Assembly (NCBI GenBank): GCA_019454045.1
Contig: SKCR01021432.1
Span: 36,967-100,966, forward strand
Direction: 5' to 3'
From: Zanthoxylum bungeanum
Lineage: Eukaryota; Streptophyta; Magnoliopsida; Sapindales; Rutaceae
DNA: 64,000 nt
Position numbers and translations under genes: made by a program. This document shows, piece after piece, positions 50,792 to 63,100 of the stretch (position 1 is its first letter; every line of letters starts with the position of its first letter). Under the pieces are notes generated by a model. That model was given only the letters and a program-made list of their open reading frames with translations, did no database searches and was not told the origin of the DNA.

Positions 50792-53700
50792 ATGGATGCT
50801 GCAATTCCATTAGCGCGACTTTCAGATTTCAATAAATTCAAAGGAGCTGAAAACTATTGTGAATGAGAAATGAACACATGCCTTGTCTTGGAGTAAGAGA
50901 AGTTGAGCTATGTAACATTCAATTCATTTTCTGTTGAAATCGATCATGATTCTATTCCTGAAGAGCGCGAGACTTTTGAAAATGGAAAGATGATAACATA
51001 AAGGTGAATTCCTATATTTTAGGATCGATGGTTCCAGATTTGCTAAGATAGTATATAGAGTTACCCGATGCTTGGAGCATTATAAGAACACTCAATGAGT
51101 TGTTTAAATCAAATCGAGAAATTGAAATATATCGGAGGCCTAAAGAATTGTTCCATGCTACACTCTAGGATGAAGGAGCAGTCAACATTCATGTTTGAAT
51201 ATGATAGACCAGATCCGATATTTGGAATGACATGACATTATGATCGATGAAAGGCAAGGCCGAAATTTAATTCTATCTTCTTTGCCCGGTACTTATGTTG
51301 GTTTTGTGTTAAACTTCCATACATATTCGATGCAAGCTAGTTATGCAGAACTTCATAAAATATTACGCACGGTGGAGCATGATTTGAAGAAAGACAATCT
51401 CATTTTGTACTTCCATGGTGGAGCAAACTCTTTAAAGGCTTCTAGAAAGTCGAAGAAATCAAAATGAGAAAGAAGAAGATATCAAAGAGAGACTTCAAGA
51501 AATATAAAATTACAAGACCGCATGTAGCTTGTGATGCATGTCTACACTGCAAGAAGTCTGAACAATGAAAGAAAGATTATCCAAAGCTGAAGGGAAAGGC
51601 AGGACCCTCAGGTACGTTTTGTATTTTTCCTATTATTGACATCTCATTAGCCTTATATGCAAATAGTGGATGAGTATTAGACACCAGCAGTCCTACTCAT
51701 ATTTGCAACTCCATGCAGGTCATGAGGGTTAAAAGAAGACTGAACAAAGAGGAGATCCAGCTAAGAGTTGGAAATAGAGAGACATTGGATGTCAAGGCCA
51801 TATGAATGGTTGTTCTAGATCTCCCTAATGGATGTAAATTATTTTTAAATGACTGTTATTATGTACCCTCTCTTATCAGACAAATAATATCATTACCGGT
51901 ATTGGATAAATAAGGAAATAAAATAAACATTAAATATAATGCTTTATGTTTATATGATAAAGACAACTATTTAATATGTGAATATCCTTTATCTAATGGT
52001 CATTATGTTTTGGAAACATATCAAAATGTCTTAAATATAGAGGAAAATGCAAGTAAAAGATCTTAATTAAATAATAGTGAATTGTGACATATGAGATTGG
52101 GCCACATAGGTGTTAGATACCTATCAAAATTAGTTAGGGATGGTTTGATTGAAGATCTTACCTTAGATCCTTATCCAATTTGTGAGTCATGTATCTAAGA
52201 GAAAATGACAAAGGCTCTATTTCTTAGTGTTGGACACCGTGCTGAAGATTTATTGGAGCTAGTACACAGTGATGTTTATGATCCATTAAATCATGGCGCT
52301 CATGATAGTTCAACATACTTCATGATTTTCACTGATGATAACTCAAGATATGGTTATGTCTATTTGATGAGACATAAATACGAAACATTTGAAAAGTTCA
52401 AAATATTCTAAAACGAGGTAGAAAATAAATCGGGAAATTCATCAAATGCCTTCGATCAAATCGAGGTGGTGAATTCATGAGCAATAAATTCAGAAGTTAT
52501 TTAAGGGTCACCCAATATAGCCTACCAGGGACTCCTCAACACAATGATGTATCTAAGCGGAGAAGTCATACTTTATTGGAAGTGGTGCGATCTATGATGA
52601 GCTATACAGATCTTCCATATTACCTTTAGGGTTATGCTTTGCTAACTATTGCCCACATACTTAACAGAGTTCCATCAAAAGTTGTTTCTACGAGCCCATA
52701 TAAGATATGGTTTGGTAGAAATCCAAGTCTTAGATATTTAAAGATTTGCGATTGTCCTGCATACGTTAGAGCTGCGCAGCGGGATAAACTAGCACCCAGG
52801 GGATATCCTGAAAATTCTTTAGGATATCAATTCTACGATTATGAGGAACGAAATGTATTTTTTGTTCATTTTGTGACTTTTCTTGAAAAGTAATTTTTGA
52901 GAGATGTGGTTATTGTAGAAAGATTGAACTCGATGAGTTTAATCCCAACATTAAGGAATATGAGATGAAACCAGAGATCCAAATAAGTGAAGGATCTACA
53001 ACACAGATTCTACGTAAGTCTAATAGAATATCAAAGCCTCTAGAGAGACTGTTTTTTAACGTCTGATGCGAGTCTTGATATTTTTCTCTTGGAGGAAACG
53101 GATCTGACTACATATAAACAGACGATATTGGATATCGATTCAGGAAAATGGCAAGAAGCCATGAAGTCCGAGATGGATTCGATGCATGATAATCAAGTTT
53201 GGGACTTAGTTGAACTTCTTGAATGAGTTAAACCTATTGGTTGTAAATGGGTTTATAAAAGGAAGCGATGGCCCGATGGAATGGTGGAAACCTTTAAGGC
53301 CCGACTGGTAGTGAAAGGTTACACTCAACGTCCTGAGATTGACTATGAGGAAACTTTTTCACCAGTAGTCATGCTAAAATCCATTAGGATTCTTTTAGCC
53401 ATTGCAGTATATCACGATTATGAGATATGGCAGATGGATGTGTAAAATCACGTTCCTAAATGGATTCCTCGATGAGGATATCTATATGAAACAACCAGAA
53501 GGTTTTTCATCCAATGAGACTTCAAAAATAGTTTGTAAGCTTAAGAAGTCTATTTATGGACTTAAACAAGCATCCCGAAGCTGGAATCGTCGTTTTGATG
53601 AGATGATTAGATTATCTGGATTCATCAAGAACGAGTAAGAACCGTGTGTTTATAAGAAAGTTAGTGGGAGTAGGATGGTATACCTTATTTTATATGTAGA

Positions 53701-54590
53701 TGATAGCCTTATCATTGGGAATGATATATGATTGATGCAAAAATGTGAAAGTCTATCTTTGTAAGAACTTCTTCATGAAAGACATGGGCGAAGCTTCCTA
53801 TATATTGGGTATAAAGCTTTACCAGGATAAAGTAAGGAAGTTTATAGGGTTGTCACAATCTACGTACATAGATAAAATGTTCGAAAGGTACGATTTTACC
53901 AACTACAAGGCAGTAAATGTACCCTTTCGATATGACATATATCTTTCAAAGAAAATGGCATCTCAGACTGAGGAAGAGAGAGTTAGAATGTCTAACGGTC
54001 CATATGCTTCTTGTATTAGAAGCGTTATGTATGCTATGTTATGTACAAGACTTGATATCAGTTTAGGCGTTAGTGTTACTAGTCGATATCAATCTGATCC
54101 AGGTAATGATCATTGGACAATCGTGAAACATATCCTGAAATATCTTAAGGGTATTAAGAATAAGTTTCACATATATGGAGAAGATGAACTACAAGTTAAT
54201 TGTTATACAGACTCCGACTTCCAGGGAGATTCAGATAATAGAAAGTCTACATCCGAATATATATTTACCTTTAATGATTGTGCGGTTAGTTGACAATGTT
54301 CAAAACAAGGCTCAACAGTTGATTTCACCACTGAGGCAGAATTTGATATGCACTTGATAAACAAGCTGTTTGGATTAGAAATTTTATCACAGAACTTGAC
54401 ATTGTGCCAAGTATTGCGGATTCGATCACATTGTAATGTGATAATAGCAGAGCCATTGCACAAGCTAATGAGCCGAGAGCGCATTCCAAGTCTAAGCATG
54501 TTGAAAGGAAATATTGTTGGTTTCTAATTAGGTCCCAAGATCATTATAAGCATGAAAACATTGCGAATACACATCGAAGAAGTTGCAGAA
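50792..54590 (+). pseudogene. Copia G gag-pol remnant
   Basis: Gag starts MDAAIPLARLSDFNKFKGAE with an early stop; LILSSLPGTYVGFVLNFHTY is at about 51265. A protease-like TSSPTHICNS lies near 51690. Integrase: LRLGHIGVRYLSKLVRDGL (52093), ELVHSDVYDPLNHG, FTDDNSRYGYVYLM, and RVPSKVVSTSPYKIWFGRNP (52660). RT: CKWVYKRKRWPDGM (53240), DEDIYMKQPEGFSSNE, CKLKKSIYGLKQASRSWNRR, YVDDSLIIGND (53695). RNase H: RSVMYAMLCTRLDISLGVSV and CYTDSDFQGDSDNRKSTSEY (54200). It ends in the RIHIEEVAE region, where the late pol motif ENVADPLTK is expected. Numerous stops and frameshifts are present. Confidence 0.82.
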
Positions 54591-56590
54591 TACTCACATC
54601 GATCGGTTGAGCGACGCGGAGGTAACAAAAAAACTTCAAATGGCTCGGCAGTTCACTGCCACTGCAACTGGTTTTGGCGTCCTCCATGTATTGGTTTTAA
54701 GCTCCTTCGTCAAGCTCCAAGCTTCGTCGAATGACTCTCGGCTCATGAGTGAGCTTCCCTATCACCTTCGCATATCTCGTAGTGTGCTAGCACTTGCGAT
54801 TTTTGCCACAAAAACCCAACTCTATGCTTCCCAACTCACGGTTTTGGAGGAAACCAGTGAGCTATTTCACAGCCCCTTGGGCGTGTGTGAGAGGAGAGAA
54901 AAGAGAGAGAAGATTGTGCGTTTGGTTTTCAAATTGTGTAATATATACACACATTTGAATTTCAAATGAATTTCATTTGAATTTGGCTTTGATAAGTCAA
55001 ACCATTAAAGCCTCCAACCACCCACATCACTCAATCCATCAACTTGTCATGTCATCAAAGTGACTTGTGATTTGACGCTTGATGCGACTAGCGATTTGAC
55101 GCTTGATTTGACGTCCCGTACTCGAATTCGAAATGCGAATGCGCTCACAAATAATCTCGGACTCGGTTCGCTAATTCCAAATTAACGAATTTTCCGTTGC
55201 GTCGTAATTAAATGATTACGCCTAGTGAAATCACTATTCACGTCGCTTACGAATTAATTCTAAATTAATTCGTTCGCCCGAATTAAAATCTAATTTTAAT
55301 TCCGCTTCGAAATCCAATTTCGTTTAATATATCAAATATATTAATTTACCGATTAATTCCAAATTAATCGTTATCTCTCTTTAATGGATATTTTATCCCA
55401 GATAAAATATCTCCGCAATTAATCTCAGATTAACTTTCTCTCTCTTCTAATTAATCCCAGATTAATTTAGAGTGCGAGTTATACGTCATCGGTGAATCTT
55501 TGGGAAGCGACCCATGAGATCCCCGGATATGTTGGCAGTAAATTCGGTCGTCGGACTATCCGAACATGTAAGTACCTCGTACTACGTTTATACCGAATTA
55601 CAAGACAAGGTTGGCCTATAGCAAAGCGCCATGCCTCCCCAATTCTCCGGAAACATCCTTACAGGAATAAAGGATCTGTATCAAGCGTAGTATACTGTAG
55701 TATTGCGTATTTCTGTCCAGTATCGGATGATCACGTGCTAGGCCTGGGGCTGGAATTGTGTCTGCCCCGTACGAAGCACATGTCGGATGTCTAGCGACTA
55801 GTCTCTATAATCGGATATACATGACCTAGTCATAATATCCCGATAGCTGCGCAGCATTTAAGAGAACCAGTCCCGTATCCTACGTGACCATCATCTCCAA
55901 ATGACTGGAGTGACACTTCCGTCTTGACATCACACCCAACACACTACGATTCTCGATATACCCAGAATCGGCGTACACAGAAACCGGTTAAAGCCCTGGA
56001 CGACCTCAACCAAAGTATATTGATTGTCGTATGTATTAGCGGTGCAAGTCTCAGGTTAAGACCAAATACACCTACCCTGATTTCGGACTTCCATAGACAC
56101 ATAGTCATACTACCAATGGAATTCCGAGGGGGGTCTTATCCAGAGCGAAGCTGTTTCCCGTACCATCGGTAAAACACAACCTCCTATTACACTTGCATGA
56201 GTATCCTATACCCAAATATATGAGAACTATGTCGTTGTGCCCTCACAACGCGCACAAGTGTAATACTAGTCTTTTACGTATTTATCGATGTCCAATCTCG
56301 ATAATACTCTGACTAGGGATATTTAATGATTTATCCTTCGTGGACTGATAATGTCTCATATCATTCTCCGTCCAGGAACAAATCACAAGGACCTCTCATC
56401 ATTTATATATATCTAGGTGATCTAATCACAAATGATAAGAGTGCAATCTCCTTTGTCACATAGTTAATTTGTACAACAACACCATGATCTATACAAATAG
56501 TGACGCTATAGGTCATAATTGTCCAATAAATATCACGTGATTAGAGAGATTATTGAACAAAAAGACATATTGGTCTTAAATGTTCAACGA
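54591..56590 (-). repeat. Unclassified 2-kb LTR-like segment inside Copia G
   Basis: The sequence breaks the end of pol of Copia G, which resumes at about 56592. Its make-up is that of a long non-coding LTR read on the minus strand. AT-rich blocks such as GGAATTAATC and ATTAATTTAGAATTAATTCG recur (55190-55470), and a more GC-rich region is at 55480-56180. No protein is recognisable. I could not define TG/CA ends or a target-site duplication, so solo LTR is an inference. Confidence 0.4.
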
Positions 56591-56591
56591 C

Positions 56592-56697
56592 ATAGCGGAC
56601 CCGCTTACTAAGGCCTTACCTCCTAAGTTATTCGATAAACATGTTGAGGAGAATAGACTTCGATACTATTCGGATTAGCACTAGGAAAGTGGGAGTT
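56592..56697 (+). pseudogene. End of pol and polypurine tract of Copia G
   Basis: Reads FNDIADPLTKALPPKLFDKH then VEENRLRYYSD, the usual C-terminus of a Copia polyprotein, followed by AAAGTGGGAGT, the polypurine tract, directly before the LTR. Confidence 0.8.
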
Positions 56698-57486
56698 TGT
56701 TAGAGTTGGTGCTTGGAGCGCTAATCCGAATAATGTATTGTACATTATATTTTATTATTTATTAATAAAATAACTACATTTTCATTTCAAACCTTATTAA
56801 TGGTAATGTCATCATGCGTATTAGATTGATATATATATATATATGCAAATAATGACATCGACATTAGAATAGTCATATAGTAATATTAGACATTGGGTAG
56901 TCCGATATTGGGATAATATTATTATTATTATAAACTATTTTTCAAGTAAATATTCCTAGTCGTTGGTTCTGGAATACGATCGAATTCCTATAACCTAAAA
57001 GACTAGCACATGTCATATATTGGAATTGGAGTTCTTATGGTTTAACCCGATGTACCATGAACAAATGAAGCTCGTATAGACATGTGGATATTCGTTGGAG
57101 CGAATACTAAATGACTCACATATGATTCCTAATAGTTGGAAGTACACATCACCGTCAATAGGAATCTCCTCGAGTCGAGTATCATATGTGATCCTTTGAC
57201 TATAGGATAATATTAATTTTGTATGTGATCCTCCACAATTTGATGTCATATATGTTAGAGACCTTTCATGGTCTTACCGCTAGATGTTCGTTGGGTGTGG
57301 ACCGATGTATTTGTTAATCAAGTGCATATCAAGATAGGATCAGTCGGCACATATGTGTACCATAAGAGGTTTAGGTATTCATGTGAGTAAGTCACGATTC
57401 TTAAGACTTTGGCCAAATTCGATCACCTACTGTGGATCGCATATATCAGAAATGGTGTTCTGATTAGTTGTAAAAAATCGTGGACA
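56698..57486 (+). repeat. 3' LTR of Copia G, right part missing
   Basis: Starts TGTTAGAGTTGGTGCTTGG and matches 7222-8010. It stops inside GTGGACATGTCCAC (57480-57493), where an inverted LTR fragment begins. Confidence 0.85.
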
Positions 57487-58161
57487 TGTCCACAATATGC
57501 CTCGACCAAGGATTCAAAAAATCATGAATTGAACACCTAAATCCCATACACGGAACTGACGGATCTTGTCTGAATACATCAATGGATATAACGAGCATCA
57601 GTCCATACTCGATAAATAGACGGAAGTCTGATCTAAAGATCGATGACATGTCTGCCATCAAAATACGGAAGATAGCTCAAACATCCACTATGGTATCACA
57701 AGTCAAAGGTCCACATATATAACTCGACTCAGAAATATTTCTATTGATGTTGGTGTACCATATATTAAGAATCTTTCATTAAGTCATTTGGTATTCATCT
57801 AATAAATACCTACATGTCTATACAAGTCTCTCAAGACTCACAGTTCATAGAGATAAACCATTGGAACTAAGTTCCAATATACGACATTTACCGGTCTCGC
57901 ATGTTTACTAAACTACTAGGTATGCAAACATTGACCATGAACAATTTAAGAATGAACTACATTATGATGTTTCTCAATGTCAATTGTGACGCTTTTTATA
58001 ATTATATCACAACTATTCATTCTACATTCTATGGTTTATTGTCTTTACCATTAATATAAAATATATTGATTGAAACTACTAATTTTATTCATAATAAAAA
58101 AACATAATGTGTGTATACAAAATACATTGTAAATTTGTCGCGTCGAGCACCAACTATAACA
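57487..58161 (-). repeat. Inverted LTR fragment related to family A
   Basis: On the minus strand it starts TGTTATAGTTGGTGCTCG at 58161 and follows the family A LTR layout (TTGGAACTTAGTTCCAATGG, AGACATGTAGGTAT) at lower similarity. It stops at the same relative place (GTGGACATGTC) as the 3' LTR of Copia G, to which it is fused head to head. Confidence 0.7.
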
Positions 58162-58269
58162 TTACGCTCATTCGTTGCGTACTCTCATTGTAGTCTGATC
58201 TCTCGAACCTAAAAATGATCCATTTCGTCTTAAGGAATGAATAGATACTTGATTCCGAAGTACTATATC
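58162..58269 (+). pseudogene. Copia K reverse transcriptase, left piece
   Basis: Reads TLIVV, a stop, SLEPKNDPFRLKE and further decayed codons, the typical text of the RT connection region of one Copia group. It continues at 60750 after a solo LTR. Confidence 0.6.
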
Positions 58270-60744
58270 TGTTGGGGCAGTTGTGGAACCCCTAGGATCA
58301 GATCGGTGCCCCGGGCAGCGGAAATGGGTCTAAACCATGGATGTCAAGTATGGGTGTAATTTTAAATTATTTAATGAAATACTATATTCCATTACGAGTG
58401 TATAAGAAAAAACCCGGGACTGAATCGGAGTCTGGAAGCTCCAGAACGAGCGAAAACAAAATTGGCGTGCGAGAAGGGCGCGGTGCGTGTGAAGCACACA
58501 CGCTACAGTGCGTGCGCGCACTGTATCGCCCATGTGTGCTTTTTTTTTTTAATTTGTTTTCATTGCTTCTTTTGAATATGCTCATCTATCTGGATTCCAG
58601 AGAGCTGATGCAATAAGGGTCTATTATCCTAATTGCTTCAGGTCTTCCCTAAACACTTCAAAACACCCAAAATTAATTTTTAATTTCAAAACCAACATTA
58701 ACACATGTTATAGAATAAAAATCAAGTTTTTTAAAATATCAAATATTTTTCCAAAAACATAAATTTATTCTAAATACGCATTTGCGTAAATTTTGAATCT
58801 AATACACAAACCATTTTAGAATCCCAATTAGAAATGTCTCATGAACAATTCTAATCCACCTAAAGGTCGTCAAGTGAATCTAGAATGGTAGCCATAGCTC
58901 TAAGCTTTAATTTAGAGTTCTAAACTCTTATTAATTGTTCTATGTCCAACATGAACATCTTTGACCTAATTACAAGCATGTTGTGTTTATACTTCTAAAG
59001 TATCCTCACACAATTGATTAGCCTTATTCAACATTAAGCTATGTGATCATGCATCTAATACACAAATAAAGATAGCTTAGGAGAAGATCAAACTTTACCT
59101 AGTAAGCTTGATGCAAGATCCAATCTACTTCTCCTTTGTTGAAATCGTCGGAGAACCTCCAAGGTGTGCAAGCTTGACTTCAAGATCCAATCTTGTTTCC
59201 AATGCTTCCAAGCTTCACTTCAAGATCCAATCTTGATTTCTCCTAGATGAAATGTTATAGATAACTCATAAGCTTCTCTAAACACTTCTCTAACTTAGGC
59301 TAATCTCTCAAGAATTTGTTTATGCTTGTATTTGAACTTGTAATTAAAACCTTCCTAAAGCTTGCTATTTATAGCAAAACTTAGGAAATTTTTAATTAAT
59401 AAAAGTTGTAATCAATTTTTAAGTGGGCTTAATCCAATTTGTCCAAATATGTATAATTAGGTGTGACTAATCTTCATTGTCTCCCACTTTAATTTAATCC
59501 AATTAAATCAAGCCAAGGATTAGGAAATAGATTAGTTAAATGTTTGCCACCTTGATTTAATCCAATTAAATCAAGCCAAAACCACCTATTATTACATACT
59601 TACAATTATCATAATATCCTCAAATGGTAGAGAAAATTATGATTTTACAATTAAGCCCTTGTGTAATTATTGAATTAATCCAATTAGGTCAAAGTAAATA
59701 ATCAATGTTATCCAATAACACTTGATTATCTTAGTTGATAATTATAATATCCAATATTATCTTTTATCAAAAATAATCGGCTACCCAAGTGCTCAACGAG
59801 TACATTTCATATTGAGACTCTCTAAGTTCAGACATGTTCGTCATATAAGCCTAGCTAATATATACGCAATTCGGCTACCTTTGAATTCGCGAAGAACACA
59901 AACGACCTTTCTGAACTATACAAGTCGAGGTCATCACATATGTTTAACAATCCATTTGTCGTAGGCTATCCGAGTTGTGCTTAGGAAACATAGAATATAC
60001 CGTCAAGTTTTCAAGGCGCACATCTCATGTCGACATGTCCACGATTCTTTACAACTGATGCGATCCATCCTAGGTGATCGGCTTTGGCCAAAGTCTTTAA
60101 GAATCGTGACTTAACATACATGGATACTTAAACCCCTTATGGTACATATATGGGCCGACGGATCCTATCTTGCTTTGCACTTGATTACTGAGTGCATCAG
60201 TCCACACCCAATGAACATCTAGAGGCCAGACCATGAAAGGTTTCTGACATACATGGCATCTAAGTGTGGAGGATCTCATACAAAATCAATGTTATCATAT
60301 AGTCAAATGATTACATATGATGCTCGACTCGACGAGATTCCTATTGACGATGGTATGTACTTCCAACTATTAAGAATCACATATGAGTCATTCAGTATTC
60401 GCTCCAACGAATACCTACATGTCTATACGAGTTTCCAAAACTCATGGTACATCGCGTTAAACCATTGGAACTCCAATTTCAATATACGACATTTGTTAGT
60501 CTTATAGGTTATAGGAATTCCACCGTATTCCAAAACCAATGACTATGAATATTTACTTTAAGAATAGTTTACACCTAGTGTCAAGACTATTCTAAGGTCG
60601 ATGTCATTTTTAGCATATCGATATATCAATTTAATACGCGTAATGACAATACCATTAATAAGGTATGAAATGAAAAATATAGTTATTTTATTAATAAATA
60701 ATAAAATACAAATCGGATTGGTACTCCAAGCACCAACTCCATCA
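58270..60744 (-). mobile_element. Complete solo LTR of Copia family A
   Basis: 2475 bases with TG...CA ends. On the minus strand it starts TGATGGAGTTGGTGCTTGG and ends CTGCCCCAACA. ATATC flanks both sides (58265-58269 and 60745-60749), so it is a true insertion reduced to one LTR by recombination. It is colinear with the two-part LTR 7222-9011/25649-26278. In the place of the GCGTCGTGAC motifs it carries a different GC-rich block near 58450-58530. Confidence 0.9.
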
Positions 60745-60749
60745 ATATC

Positions 60750-61440
60750 TTAATGCAATTAATGTCTTATTATATTTAGCTCAATACATCATGTCAGACA
60801 TTGCATTCTTAGTAAATATATTGGTAAGATTTAGCTTTGTACCAACTCGACAATATCGAAATGGCGTCAAACACATGTTACGTTATCTTCACTGGACAAA
60901 AAACTTGGGATTATTCTATTCAAAATGGGTTAACACAAAATTCAGGTCTTGTTGGTTATGCTGATATTAAATACCTATTTGACCCTCGTTAAACACTTTC
61001 ACAAACAAGGCATTTTTTTTACTTATAGTAACAAAAATTTCACAGTGATCTACAAAACAGTTTTTTATTGCTATATCTTCCAATCACTCATAGATATTTG
61101 CACTACATGAAGCAAACAGAGAATGTATATGTTAATGTCACATTTCCATCACATTCAGAGCACATGCAACTTAGACTCTGCAACAAATATTCCAACAGTG
61201 ATATATGAAAATAATGATGCATGTATTGTACAAATTAGAAGATGGTACATTAAGGGAGTCATAACCAAGCATCTCACCAAAGTTCTTCTACACTCATGAG
61301 CTCCAACAGAATAAACAAATTAATGTCAAGTAAATATATTTCACTGATAACTTTGTTGATTTATTTACCAAAGCTTTATCAACATCAAATTTTGAGAAAA
61401 TTATACATAACATTGGCATGCATCGACTTAGTATATTGTC
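60750..61440 (+). pseudogene. Copia K RT/RNase H, right piece
   Basis: Continues LAQYIMSDIAFLVNILVRFS (60780), TRQYRNGVKHMLRYLHWTKN and GLFYSKWVN, then RNase H text (SCWLC in place of the GYAD motif, FFTH-like before DLFTKAL near 61355) and ends near IGMHRLSIL (61405-61435). Frames are broken several times. Confidence 0.75.
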
Positions 61441-61625
61441 TTGAAAATAACTTTTGAGAGAGAACATTTCATCAGTTGAAGTGAAGAACTACAGTTAGAT
61501 AAAAATTCATTGTACTCTTTTTCTTTCGACCGGGTTTTGTCCTATTTGGTTTTACTGGTAATATTTTAATAAGACAATGTTAGGTCAAATAAATAGTGTA
61601 AAATTAAAATAATATGACCCAATAG

Positions 61626-62186
61626 TAGGCATGACAATTGGACCCGGACCCGGACGACCCGGGTCCGGTTAGACCCGGATCCGCAAAAAAATTACGGATC
61701 CGGGTCTTTTTTTGAAGACCCGCATGTTACTGGGTCCGAATGCGGGTCCGGGTAGTTCCGGACCCGGGTACCCGGGACCCGGTAAAAAAAACAATGAAGT
61801 TCAATGTACACGAAATGAGCAAGGATTTGATTTGATTGGTGAAGCTTGTGACGGAGGAAATGGGCGTGGATTTCCGTTAGATGGATTCGAGTTTTGTGGC
61901 CGTGAAGAAGACGCAGAATCTTGCGCTCGATTTCTATTAAAGATTTGCTCATTACTCTTGTTTTCGACAATATGTTTGAGATGATCATGTGTACACTCTA
62001 GAGCGAACTCTTTACAGTGATAATATACATGAAGAAAAAAAAAACAGTGGAGTTGCGGATCCCGGGTCCATTCCGGGTAGACCCGGGTCTGGACCCGTCG
62101 TGTTTTACCGGGTCCACATCCGGACCCAGGTCACATGAAGAGTTTGCGGACGGACCCGGGTCCGGATCCGGAAATTGCCATCCCTA
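61626..62186. mobile_element. Non-autonomous hAT-like DNA transposon
   Basis: 561 bases. The ends TAGGCATGACAATT and AATTGCCATCCCTA match as 14-base inverted repeats at 12 positions. The flanks CCCAATAG (61618-61625) and CCCAAGAG (62187-62194) are an 8-base target-site duplication with one change, the hAT signature. Subterminal regions are filled with GGACCCGG/CCGGGTCC words. The centre is AT-rich and encodes no transposase. Confidence 0.82.
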
Positions 62187-62198
62187 CCCAAGAGGGAG
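62187..62198 (+). other. Polypurine tract of Copia K, next to the hAT insertion
   Basis: AAGAGGGAG directly precedes the LTR start at 62199. The hAT-like element inserted at its 5' edge. Confidence 0.5.
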
Positions 62199-62401
62199 TG
62201 TTGTAAATTATGTCATCCCTTACTTTAATCTTTACATATACTTGACATTTGTAACTTATCCCACATTATTTAAGGATAATAATTTTACACTAATCTCTCA
62301 GTATAAATAAAGAACAAGTAAGGTTATTCATTCAGAAATAATAGCAACTTCTTTACAAAATATTCTATTTCTTTTACTATTTTCTCTATTATTTTGTAAC
62401 A
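62199..62401 (+). repeat. 3' LTR of Copia K
   Basis: About 203 bases from TGTTGTAAATTATG to TTTTGTAACA, after a purine tract. AGTATAAATAAAG near 62299-62311 is a TATA box. A short LTR of this kind fits some Copia groups. The 5' LTR is not in the window. Confidence 0.65.
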
Positions 62402-63100
62402 AATTTGATCACCCAACTTAAGGGATATTTTAACTTAATATATAAAGTTAATTTAAATTTAAAATCTAGATTATTGATTAAGTCAATCTAATAATAAATT
62501 CTCAAAATCAAACTCAACATTATATACGATTGAATTGAGTTAAATGATATTTAGATTTCAGTTAATATATCCACCCTCAATGTCTATTTTGAGTTTACTT
62601 GCTCCGGTGAGGCAGAGTCCGTCCGTATCTTATCGCAACTGGCAATGCACTAAAAAAACAAAGTTTTGCCAATGTATTCAAAAGTCTATCTGGAAACAGA
62701 AATAACAAACGAAAATGAAATACAGTAAATGGACAGAATATAAAGAAACCCTATCTCATTTAAAAAATAATAATAATAATAATTAAAAAAAAAACCCTCC
62801 TTCGGTATCTTTACTAACGGTATAATATTTGATCTCTACCTACTATACAAATGGGATGGAAGATATACGAGGAAAAGAGATCAATTGTTAGGGGAAAAAA
62901 TAAAAAATAAAAGGAAAAAGAATCATGCAAATTCTTTCACGACTATCCACATTACCTTTCTAGTCAAACGACCTTTCTTCTCCTCCTAAATCTTCTGGAA
63001 CTTTAGTGCGGCTATGAGTCAATTAATAGCTGTAGCTGCTTGAGAAAGAACCTAACAATTGTTAGCAAAATGGAACTATAAACCTGGTGAAACGTCTTGA
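62402..63100. other. Intergenic region downstream of the SNF2 gene
   Basis: AT-rich. Its left part includes a segment (62635-62750) similar to 47519-47640. AATAATAATAATAATAATTA lies at 62766-62785. The part nearest 63100 should hold the 3' UTR of the SNF2 gene. No further gene was seen. Confidence 0.5.

Larger units (their letters stand above)
48941..57486 (+). mobile_element. Copia LTR retrotransposon G (family A), both LTRs truncated
   Basis: 5' LTR remnant 48941-50037, intact tRNA-Met primer site, gag, protease, integrase, RT, RNase H, then an unrelated segment of about 2 kb, the pol end and polypurine tract, and a 3' LTR fragment from 56698. The left end of the 5' LTR and right end of the 3' LTR are missing, so no target-site duplication can be checked. 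Coding parts have many stops. Confidence 0.82.

Noticed and set aside
54583..54969. 128-codon plus-strand open frame in the LTR-like segment
   Set aside because: Starts at the edge of the Copia G pol remnant and runs into non-coding sequence; no domain or continuation.
55492..56172. Two open frames of 100 and 82 codons
   Set aside because: No recognisable motif; sequence is LTR-like and the frames have no introns, promoter or similarity to each other.
58341..58616. Open frames of 67-91 codons on both strands
   Set aside because: They fall in the U3-like GC-rich block of a solo LTR and have no counterpart in other LTR copies.
61712..61988. Open frames on both strands inside the hAT-like element
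   Set aside because: The element is short and repetitive with no transposase motif; the frames arise from the GC-rich GGACCCGG words.
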